From the NCBI GenBank assembly GCA_029962745.1, contig CM057157.1, forward strand, positions 32,531,828 through 32,595,827: a DNA stretch of 64,000 nucleotides, written 5' to 3'. The translations under genes and the position numbers were made by a program. This document shows, piece after piece, positions 13,561 to 22,048 of the stretch. Every line of letters begins with the position of its first letter. The first letter of the stretch is position 1. This DNA comes from Echinometra lucunter. Taxonomy: Eukaryota; Echinodermata; Echinoidea; Camarodonta; Echinometridae. A model generated the notes under the pieces. It searched no databases and was not told the DNA's origin. It was given only the letters and a program-made list of their open reading frames with translations.

Positions 13561-13666
13561 TTGAATGCGTAAATATAACCAGGAGCTCGCCATTTTTTAT
13601 GCTAGATCTGTCGCCATTACGGAACATAATCATCAAAACATTTATTGCGTTATACACACTGGAAAA

Positions 13667-14896
13667 ATGGCGTTATCAAAATCGGTTACAGAGAGCTTCC
13701 AGGAAGATTTATCTTGTGGGATTTGTGAGGGAAAGCTACGAGATGGACAGTTTTTGAAGTGCTTTCATTCATTCTGCAAGAAATGTTTGCAGGGGAAGAA
13801 AGATGCCGATTCGGGATCCCAGCGAGGAATGCTCGCTAATGTCGCATCTGGCGTATTCCGAGTAGCTACTCATATGTTTACAGCGAGTGAAATGAGCTCA
13901 GATCAGGAGAGTCAGATCGCATGTCCTGTGTGTTTGAAAGAAGGCAAGCCAGGCGACTCCCATTCGCGCCAGTATATATTTCCGAATATCCTAGCAGATA
14001 TGAAGATTGACAGCATGGATTTCACTGAGAAGGTAAAAGGCAAGGCGGAATCAGAGAAGTTGCTATCATGCGAATCGTGCCAGGAGAATGATTCTAAAGT
14101 GACCTCCTACTGCGTTGACTGTGGACAGTTCATCTGTGAGCCATGTGTAGCAGCGCACAAGAAGTTATCTCTCACTCGAAGTCACACTCTGATGGAGATC
14201 GAGGATATCCAGAATGGCAGAGCTTTGATCGATGTCAAGAGAGAGAAAGCCAACCCTAAGTGCCCTGTCCATCCAAGCTGTACTATTTCTCAGCTATGTA
14301 CAATCTGCCAAGTCGCTATTTGCTCCGGGTGTCGAGACAGTACTGATCACCATCACCTTCACCCGAGCCTTGAGCTGACCGAAGGGCTCAAGCCTTTCCT
14401 GGAAGAAGCCCGCGTACTTGTTGAGAAGGTGGGACCGGAAAGATTCGACAAGATCATCTCTGACTTCCTACAGCACAAGAAGGAGATCGCCGAGACTGCA
14501 GATCAGCTGAAGAAGCAGGTCAACGAGGACGCTCAAGCTGCATCAGCCGAGATCTTGAAGCAGGTGGAAGATCGACGTTTAGCGGTCATGGCGAAGATCT
14601 CACGGGTTGAGGGCGAGTCCATCAAAGCAACCAATAACCTCATCAAAGAGATGGAGCTGCTTCGTGTCAGAGCCAACAAAACCCTTTCCTACGTAGATAT
14701 TCTTCAAAACAGTGGGACCAACGCCGATATTCTTGCTGCACGTTCGGGAGGATTCCTAGACTATCTGAGAGACCTTGGGACGGAGGTTAACACCAAAGGA
14801 TCCTGTAAGACCAACGATACTCTTAAGTTACACACCAGATCATTCCCATTCCCTCGTTATCAAGTGAAGTGGTATACACCACTATACACTGAGTGA
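13667..14896 (+). CDS. TRIM-type RING / B-box / coiled-coil protein
   Basis: The 409-residue protein has a C3HC4 RING finger (C17, C20, C32, H34, C37, C40, C86, C89). This architecture suggests an E3 ubiquitin ligase of the tripartite-motif family. The loop between C40 and C86 is 45 residues, at the long end of what the RING pattern tolerates. Two B-box-like zinc modules follow (about 135-173 and 199-232, Cys/His-rich), then a predicted coiled coil (about 240-370) and a short tail without NHL, SPRY or filamin repeats. The frame is open upstream to an ATG at 13565. I prefer 13667 because that ATG has a good context (AAAAATGG) and lies just before the conserved part. The gene is a single exon, which fits a retrocopy or the intronless TRIM genes common in marine invertebrates. 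No close orthologue is claimed; TRIM56-like proteins are the nearest style. Confidence 0.85.
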   Translation: MALSKSVTESFQEDLSCGICEGKLRDGQFLKCFHSFCKKCLQGKKDADSGSQRGMLANVASGVFRVATHMFTASEMSSDQESQIACPVCLKEGKPGDSHSRQYIFPNILADMKIDSMDFTEKVKGKAESEKLLSCESCQENDSKVTSYCVDCGQFICEPCVAAHKKLSLTRSHTLMEIEDIQNGRALIDVKREKANPKCPVHPSCTISQLCTICQVAICSGCRDSTDHHHLHPSLELTEGLKPFLEEARVLVEKVGPERFDKIISDFLQHKKEIAETADQLKKQVNEDAQAASAEILKQVEDRRLAVMAKISRVEGESIKATNNLIKEMELLRVRANKTLSYVDILQNSGTNADILAARSGGFLDYLRDLGTEVNTKGSCKTNDTLKLHTRSFPFPRYQVKWYTPLYTE

Positions 14897-15202
14897 TGCT
14901 GTGGTGTAATGGGCAAATTCATGTCCCCTACGTTACCAAGAATTGTGGAACTGTAGTATGAAAAAGTAAATATGTATTGGCATGAAAATCTAATTTTAGT
15001 CTGAGGGGAGATCTGTTTCTGCTCTCAGCCTAATGCAGGAATCAGATACTACAATTTTAGTTATTGTTATTCATAACGTATGGGACATAGAATAGCTTAT
15101 ACCGTTACTGTTATCGCCTGATATGAGCTAACGAAAGTAGGGAAATTCCACACAGGAAGAACAAGCAGCTCACTTCAGATTTATAGTAAAAATAATCACG
15201 TT

Positions 15203-15438
15203 CAGTGGCGGCGCTACAGGGGGCAGGAGGGGGTGAATGCCCTCCCCCATGATTTTTCAAGTGATAAAAAAGAAAAAAGAGGAGAAAAAAGGAAAAAAAA
15301 GAAGAAAAAAGAGGAGGAAAAAGAAAAAGAAAGTGGGAAAAGAGAGGCACCTGGCTTGCAACTATATATTACCCCTATTTCTTTATCTAAAACGTCAATA
15401 AATTCCCCACCTTTCAAAATACCCTGGTGCCGCCCCTG
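15203..15438. mobile_element. hAT-like MITE
   Basis: The ends are CAGTGGCGGCGC and GGTGCCGCCCCTG, imperfect inverted repeats of the CAG(T/G)GGCG kind seen in hAT elements. The flanks ATCACGTT and ATCACATT form an 8-bp duplication with one mismatch. The interior is a purine-rich run (AAAAGAGGAG-like) giving a spurious Lys/Glu-rich frame. Confidence 0.75.
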
Positions 15439-15446
15439 ATCACATT

Positions 15447-16200
15447 GATAGTCCTGAATAGCCAAATCCTTGAATTAAAAGAAGCTTAAACAAAAAGGAA
15501 TTCCACTATCATAGTCAGTATTGGTATAATGCACGTTTGATTTTACAAGACATTTTTTTTTTCTTTGAAAATGATCTGCATTTTGCCGACAAGAATTTTG
15601 AATGGGGGAGGGGGGTGTCACAACCCCACCCCCACCCCCTACCCCCTCTAGCGATGCCCCTGACTGAGATCCATCCAAATCGCTTTTGGTTGACAGCAGG
15701 TGCTGAATTTAGTCCTCTCCCCCACGGATACTGTTGTTGGGTTGACAACAGCCAGACTGAAATCCTTTTTGTGAATGAGTTAGAGGGTCTACACTCTAAA
15801 TCTTTTTCAGGGGTCAGATCGGGGGGGGGGGGTTCGGGAAAGGCTCTTGGCGCGACAGTATTGATGCTCCTTACTGAATATGAATGATGAATATTTACAC
15901 TAAAACATTTATATTTTTGAGAAGGTGGTTGTACATTACTTTTATTTTTAGTATTCTTCACGTATTTTCCTCTTACTATAGTTATTATACAGCAGAATTA
16001 AATACCTTAATACATGTATGTTCATTGCCTTCTGCTCAGAAAACTAAAGAGTGATTTTTATTTTACTACTGTTAACATTTCTTACAAAGGCTAAATTTTG
16101 TTTTGTATTTTCGTATGAAATGATTAAAACGGTTTCATCTGATATCTCAGCAAATAGCCCTTTGCCTGTGGGACAGTATACAAAATATAAAATGACACTC
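15447..16200. other. No gene; fragments of low-complexity elements
   Basis: G/C-rich runs at 15605-15650 and 15820-15831 and a GCGATGCCCCTGA word (15650-15662), resembling a hAT right end, suggest broken non-autonomous elements. No partner end or duplication could be identified, and no exon is visible. Confidence 0.4.
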
Positions 16201-16202
16201 CA

Positions 16203-16307
16203 GGATCTTGCTCAAATTAACTATTCGCATCGAAGGAACATCAAGCATCAAACGGTGCTAGCATAGCACCGTGATGTTCCTGAGTGCGAATAGTTTGAGC
16301 TTGATCC
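16203..16307. repeat. Fold-back hairpin (about 105 bp)
   Basis: The two halves are inverted copies: GGATC, GCTCAAA, CTATTCGCA, AGGAACATCA and CGGTGCTA pair in order with a GCA loop. Bulges are a TT/AA mismatch, a TTAA and an AGCATCAAA insertion on the left arm. It could be a miniature fold-back transposon or a hairpin RNA; neither is demonstrated. Confidence 0.75.
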
Positions 16308-17722
16308 GAGAATGATTCATTGTATATTTGTTTTATTTCCCTAATCGTTCCTCGGACACTCATGTAATTAAATGTACTCACATCCACATCACATTCAAGA
16401 AAATAATTGGCGAAAAGTGAAGAAAACCCCTCTGAAGACGTATCCGTAGCTCGATGATTCTGCGAGTTGCATCGCATTCATGATTGCCGCGGCGCAGCTG
16501 TGAGCGCTAGCGCTAGCTAGCCGTATAGGTTGCCCGTGCCGCCCCGTGAGGTACGGTGCAGGCTGGCTTAGCACTGATGAGCTCAACCGCTATATTCGCG
16601 TTGCGAGTCGAGGGAAGGGGGGGGGGGCAGAAAAAAAGTATAGTTCATTTTTTCCCTAGGGAAAACGTGAACTATGCGTGATGCCATCAACGAAAATTGA
16701 ACTATGCGGAGGAAACGTCTGTTCTGGTTAAAGCTATTCATTTTCTTGTTGTGTACACTCCTATACTTCATATTCTTTAATTCTTTAATTATATACCTGT
16801 TCTTCATATTCTTTAATTTGTTTTAATATTTGTATGTTTATTTTCCCTTGATGTTATGTTATCATTATTACATTACAACTCTATGTTATGTTTGCATTTC
16901 ATTTTCTTTTGTCAATTATGTTTCCATTTACATTCTATATTGACGCTGTATTTGTTGTATTTGTTCTGTAGCAGGGCTTCCTTGTAAAGCAGGCCATCTG
17001 CGGCTCTGATTTGGACCACCCTGCTTTTTTATAACGAAAACTAACAAATAAATAAAAAAAATATATAATGCGACAATGTTACGATGAGGGATGTAAAGGG
17101 TTTTATGCCGCTTTAAGGTTTCCTTCATCAGTTCAATTTGCACTATTAAGCAAACATAATAAGTACACAGAAGTTTGATATATTGACAATATGCCTAACG
17201 TCATCTAATATAGGCCTTCAAGGGAAGAAAGGAAGCGCTCACAAGTAGAGGGACCTAAAAAGAATCGCTTGTAAACATGAGCCACACTTGTAGAAAAGAA
17301 ACATTGTGCTATCATGCATTTTTAAACAGAGCCTTATTTACTTCGTGTCTATACATAATGTTGTTCATAACACATTGCATATAATAATATGAAACCTTAT
17401 AGACTGGGAGCCAGAGGGGGTCAACCTAGCGAAAAGAGTAACTCTGTTCATGCACATAGCAACGATCTATGGACAAACTATGCAACGACAAAAAAAAAGC
17501 AACAAACACACAAACAAACAAAAACATCTGCCTTGCATGGAGAAAGTGGTAGAGTCTGCCTAGCCTATTTCTGGACGTGCCTGTATTTAATCATTTTGTT
17601 TTTACCGTGGTGAACATACGTGGTGAACATACATACCCAACCCCTTTGCGAATCCACTTTGGTGGCTCGACGTCCACTGTTTCACTCGGAGGAATTCATG
17701 AGAAGAGCGAATCGGCGGATTT
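16308..17722. other. No gene recognised
   Basis: Unique-looking AT-rich sequence with a G run at 16617-16627. Positions 17400-17510 (AGAGGGGGTCAACCTAGCGA onward) are an inverted match to about 21360-21480, so a shared repeat of unknown type is present there. Confidence 0.4.
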
Positions 17723-17967
17723 CTATGGTGGCCCTGAAGTACGCTCGACAACAGGTCATGTGCGACGTGAATTTCGCATCCCAGGTCCTGAACATTGCAT
17801 CCCAAGTCGTGAAATTCACGACCCGCGATGCGAAATTCATGACCCGTGGCGCGAACTTTGCATCCCAGTCCTGAATTTCGCACCTCGTGTCGTGAAGTTC
17901 AGGACCTGGGATGCGAAATTCACGTCGCACATGACCTGTTGTCGAGCGTACTTCAGGGCCACCATAG
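17723..17967. mobile_element. Inverted-repeat element with internal ~22-bp subrepeats
   Basis: Arms of about 70 bp (from CTATGGTGGCCCTGAAGTAC inward to GACGTGAATTTCGCATCCCA) are perfect inverted copies. The flanks both read ATTT, a possible 4-bp duplication. The middle alternates GAAATTCACGACC- and GCATCCCAGGTC-like words about every 22 bp in both orientations. There is no coding potential. Confidence 0.75.
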
Positions 17968-18159
17968 ATTTCTCACTGTACGCACAGAGGGTATTAATGT
18001 AACAGCGAGGTGGATCGGGGAGAGATAAAATTAAATACACGTACGTCCAGAACTATACTAGGGCCATGACTACAGTGGCGTAACAGCCGGGGGGGGGGGC
18101 AGGGGGGCAGAGTGCCCCCCTGAAGGATTTCAGCGGGAAAATCCACCAAACCACCAGGA

Positions 18160-18375
18160 AAAAATGAAAAGGAGGGAAAGGAAGAAAAATGAAGGGAGAA
18201 AGAGAAAGGAAGAAGAAGAAAGAAAAAGAAAGAAGAAGAAAGGAAAAGAAAGGAGAAAGGGAGAGAAAGGAGAAAGGGAAAGGAAGAAGGAGAACGGGAA
18301 AGAGAAAAGGAGAAATGGGAGAAAGAAGAAGAGAGAGAGGGGGAAAAGAGGGGAAAGGGGGGGGGGGAGAAGAAA
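18160..18375. repeat. GA-rich low-complexity block
   Basis: A purine-only stretch of GAAAGGAGAAAGGG type that yields a long Lys/Arg/Glu frame with no domain. It is part of the surrounding hAT-like element. Confidence 0.9.
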
Positions 18376-19146
18376 GCAAAGGGAAACAAAAGAATTGAGG
18401 GAAAATTTAGTACCAAAACCCCGGAGCTTCCGGGTGCTCCACTCCCTGGATCCCCGCAGTGGCTTTCCCTGTAGACCCCCATCAAGGGCCCTAAGCCAGA
18501 ACCCTGGGCCCAACCCGCTAAGGGCTTCGCAACAAACAACTCGCGGTGCGGGCTCACCTCCGCATATTCTATTTCTAGACTTAGATACCGGGAAATTTTC
18601 GGCCCTGCCCCCCCCCCCCCCCCCCGATAACAGACAGAGAATTTAAGAGACCGGGAACATGTTTGCAGTCAACGAACAATTCAAAGAAACGTCAGAGCTT
18701 CCGCACTTTGCGCGGGAGAGGAAATCACCATCCCTGCACCCTCCCCCTAGCATGCCTAGGGAGCGCGCGTTGCATTATCGTCCTCCTAGAAAGAAATCCT
18801 AGCTACACCACTGATTCTAGACTTAATTACCGGGAAATTTTTGGCTATGCGTATGCCCCCTCCCCCCCCCCCCCCTCCCCCCCCCCCCCCCCCCCCCATA
18901 ACAGGCAGAGCAGAAAGCGTAAGAAGAGCGGGAACTGACAGCGAAAAAACGTCGGAGCTTCCGCGCTTTGCGCGGGAGGGGGGAAACTCCCCCTTCCTGC
19001 ACCCTCCCCCCTAGGGAGCTCCGTCCTCCTTAAATGAAATCCTAGTTACACCGCAGAAGATAGACTTAATTACCGAGAACTAACCGTTCAAAGGAACGTC
19101 GGAGCTTCCGCGCCCCTCCCTGCACCCTCCCCTCTAGGGAGCACTA

Positions 19147-19553
19147 CATTGGCGTAAATTCCGGGGGATGGGGAATCTATCAACCCCACTTAGGGGGGGG
19201 GGAGGGGGATGGTGTGTACAAATTACCCCCTATGCAGACACACTTTTTAAGAAAATTTATTTTAGTTAATCAGTTAGTAAAAATTCTGAGTAACAAGCAT
19301 CATATTTTAGAATTTCTATGAGAAAATGCTATTGAAAACAAAAAAGTGGTTATTTTTGGCTTGCTCCCTTCGCTCTTCCGTCAAAATCTTAGGATTTCCA
19401 TCCGAAAATGCGATTAAAATCGAGAAAAATGGTTATTTTTGGCTCGCTCGCTTCGCTCGCTTGCAAAATAGATATCAAAATGTGTGTGAGAGGGAAAAAA
19501 ATCATTAAAATTTTTTTTCATCCCCTACTCCTCAAATTGGATTTACGCCGGTG
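19147..19553. mobile_element. hAT-like MITE nested in the larger hAT element
   Basis: The ends are CATTGGCGTAAAT and ATTTACGCCGGTG, flanked by a perfect 8-bp duplication GAGCACTA (19139-19146 and 19554-19561). The surrounding repeat unit reads on across the insertion. The interior contains two GGTTATTTTTGGCT(C/T)GCTC modules and the GCTCGCTTCGCTCGC motif. Confidence 0.85.
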
Positions 19554-19884
19554 GAGCACTACCGTCCTCCTAAAATGCAGTCCTAGCTACGCCACAGATT
19601 CTAGACATAGACTAGTTACCGGGAAATTTTGGGCTCTGCCCCCCCCCCCCCCCCCTGATAACAGGTACGCCCCTGCATGACTAGGGTCGGCCGGCCAGGA
19701 GCGCTCTCCATAAGGAGCCAAAAATGACGGCTTCTCATACACTCGGCTTTTGTTCACAAACGCATGACCACTCTTGCTTTGAAAACGAGGACAAAAGTGA
19801 CGAAAGTGATGGTATGACCCCGGGGGGGGGGGGGCACTCTATGTACAACACTGTAACCATGCTCGTGCACACCCTTTCAAAAAG

Positions 19885-20083
19885 TACCCTTAACTAGGAT
19901 TCGCGGAGCTCAAAAAAGCTACCCTTAACTAGGATTTTTTCTCTCCAGCATACCCTTAACTAGGATTTTTCTCTCCACGTCTACCCTTAACTAGGATTTT
20001 TCTCTCCACGCATACCCTTAACAAGGATTTTTCTCTCCACGCATACCCTTAACTAGGATTTTTCTCTCAACGCATACCCTTAA
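19885..20083. repeat. 31-bp tandem array (ACCCTTAACTAGGATTTTTC unit)
   Basis: Six or seven copies of a 31-33-bp unit (ACCCTTAACTAGGATTT, TTCTCTCCACGCAT). The array resumes at 20492-20580 after a transposon insertion, and more degenerate ACCCTTA..GCGGATTT words occur at 20900-21020. Confidence 0.9.
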
Positions 20084-20491
20084 CCCATTTGTGACAGGAA
20101 TTATTTAAAGCCTAATTTGATCAGCCTTTATTCTTCAAATTGGCAACACCAACATTTTTATTTTATTGCTACATTTTTCTTATAAAACGTCATGTGTCTG
20201 AAATGAATATAAATTGACAGAAATTATGATGAGAAGTCAAAAAGTTGCCAATTTGCAGGGGAAAACAGTGATTTTAAACTTTCTATCACATTGCCAATTT
20301 AAGGATTTTAATGCTTATTTTCCTTTAAAAAAATTTCAGCATCAAACAACGAATATTGACGAGACCAAAATGGGCACAGTTTGTGTAGAATTTTTTGCTC
20401 CTTCTGCTCATGCATTTGGTATGATTTTTAGGGCTTTGCATCAAAAGATATTTGGCCAAACCACAAAATGTGGACCTCTGTCACGAATGGG
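20084..20491. mobile_element. piggyBac-like MITE in the tandem array
   Basis: The termini CCCATTTGTGACAG and CTGTCACGAATGGG are inverted repeats with one mismatch. The element interrupts a repeat unit exactly at its TTAA (left flank TTAA 20080-20083, right flank ATAA 20492-20495, one change). TTAA targets and CC-starting ends are hallmarks of piggyBac-like elements. There is no transposase. Confidence 0.75.
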
Positions 20492-21465
20492 ATAAACTAG
20501 GATTTTTCTCTCTCCGTATACTTTTAACAATGATTGAGAGCACTGGACGTAAAAAGCACCCTTAACAAGGACTAGGTCAAATATAACTCTTATCATTAGA
20601 GCAAGACTGTACCGTAAACCGTACCATACTCGCATCGCTATATATCTCGTTTTGCTAATGATTGCGCCTATTGCATATATTGCGATACAGTATGCATGAC
20701 GCACGCGTTTGGCGTATATACCAAAGCTATATACACCCATTTTGTTTACACCTCGCTCCGGGGGTACAATGTCACAAAAATATGAATGATGCGACTGTAA
20801 ATAAATTGAAAAATCAGTGAAAATTGGGGGAAATTGATGGAAAGGGGGAGAATCACTGTGAATTAGGTACATTTTTATTTCACTTCAGAGTATGCAAAAA
20901 ATGACCCTTAGCGCGGATTTAGCGCTGAAAAGACCCCCTTTTTCTCTCAAATCGGCGATTTTGATACCCTTATCGCGGATCCGCGCGGATCCGTGCTCTG
21001 CCTGAAAAAACACCCCTTATTCCGCGTTTTTGTACACGCGCATGGTTACAGTGTTGTACATAGAGTGGCCCCCTCGGGGGTATGACAAGCTGTTAACCCG
21101 CTGTTAAGCGTTTACATTTATTGCTGTGCTTTATCATGACTACGATTGCAGAAATACGTCTGCTGTGAAAAATGCTTGCAGTGAAGGAGCGAGGAATGAT
21201 GGTTTGTCATACCATCACTTTTAATTGTCTTCTTTTTCAAAGCAAGAGCATAAATGCGTTTGCGAACAAAAGCCAAGTTTATGAGAAGGCTTCATTGTTT
21301 TGCCCTCTTTGGAGGATCCTCCTGGCCACCCCTACCACTTTGTGCACGGCAGACGATTTTTCCCCTAGCATAGTTTTGTCCATAAGCCTTTACTATGTAC
21401 AGGTGTACATGAAAAACAGTTACGATCAAGTACCTTTTTTTTTTCTCGCTAGGTTGACCCCCTCT

Positions 21466-21592
21466 GGATCCTGGTCTATCACTGCTTGTACCATGCACTG
21501 GATCCTGGTCTATCATTGCTTATACCATGCACTGGATCCTGGTCTATCATTGCTTATACCATGCACTGGATCCTGGTCTATCATTGCTTATA
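21466..21592. repeat. 34-bp tandem repeat
   Basis: About 3.7 copies of a 34-bp unit beginning GGATCCTGGTCTATC and continuing ATTGCTTATACCATGCACT. The last unit is cut by the adjacent DNA transposon, and its remainder (CCATGCAC) appears after the far end at 25984. Confidence 0.9.
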
Positions 21593-22048
21593 GACCAATT
21601 TCACAACGCAAGAGGGCAGCAGACTGTTCGACACAGTTCGACATACTGCGGTGGGCGCTCCAACTTTTATAGTACACAAGTCAATAGCGCGTTATGTACA
21701 TTCGTTCGATTTTTTTGTCTATTTTGACCAGTATATGCAGATTTATTTCAATATTTGCCATGAGAAATTATCAGGGAAGTTCAGGTCGCAGCTTTGCGGT
21801 GCTCAAATGCCACAAGTATATAGTATAGGAATGTACAGCCATTCCCCTTTTATGTTATTTCTAAGTTGATAACGGTTGAGCTCCGCTCAGTTAAGCTCGT
21901 CCTTTGTGGGTCATGACGGGTGTTATCCATTCACAGATAACTCCGTATATTGCTTTTCATACTCGCACATGCACCTGCACGCAACTGCACAAGCACCTAC
22001 ACATGTTTTCTTATCTATATTTCTCTTCTGGGGTTTCAATAATTTATC

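Larger units (their letters stand above)
18073..19675. mobile_element. Large hAT-like non-autonomous element
   Basis: The left end CAGTGGCGTAAC and the right end GTACGCCCCTG are hAT-style inverted termini. The flanks are a perfect 8-bp duplication, CATGACTA (18065-18072 and 19676-19683). Inside are a GA-rich block (18160-18375), three to four degenerate ~250-bp units (CGGAGCTTCCGCGC, CTAGACTTA, TACCGGGAAATTTT, then a poly-C run and GATAACAG), and another hAT-like insertion (19147-19553). No transposase is present. Confidence 0.85.
19819..21078. mobile_element. Non-autonomous element with 8-bp TSD GGTATGAC
   Basis: Both ends carry CACTCTATGTACAACACTG followed by TAACCATG in inverted orientation behind CCCGGGGG/CCCTCGGG termini, giving about 45 bp of terminal inverted repeat. 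The flanks are an exact 8-bp duplication, GGTATGAC (19811-19818, 21079-21086). It contains a 31-bp tandem array and a piggyBac-like insertion. Confidence 0.8.
19682..21335. mobile_element. Outer inverted-repeat element hosting nested insertions
   Basis: About 130 bp at the left (TAGGG, GGCCAGGAG, CGGCTTCTCAT, GGCTTTTGTTC, CTCTTGCTTTGAAAA, GTGATGGTATGAC) is repeated in inverted order at the right (about 21205-21335) with moderate divergence. The 1.26-kb element 19819-21078 sits inside it. The outer boundaries are approximate, and no ORF of note is present. Confidence 0.6.

Noticed and set aside
15515..15961. 148-codon minus-strand frame
   Set aside because: It spans G/C runs, lacks conserved motifs and overlaps element fragments.
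18164..18646. 160-codon Lys/Arg/Glu-rich frame and the opposite Ser/Phe-rich frames
   Set aside because: It comes from the GA-rich block inside the hAT-like element.
19885..20083. CRISPR-like array
   Set aside because: The 31-bp units are contiguous without unique spacers and lie inside a transposon of an animal genome.
20214..20495. 93-codon frame in the piggyBac-like MITE as a transposase
   Set aside because: It is short, lacks the DDD motif context and runs to the element edge.
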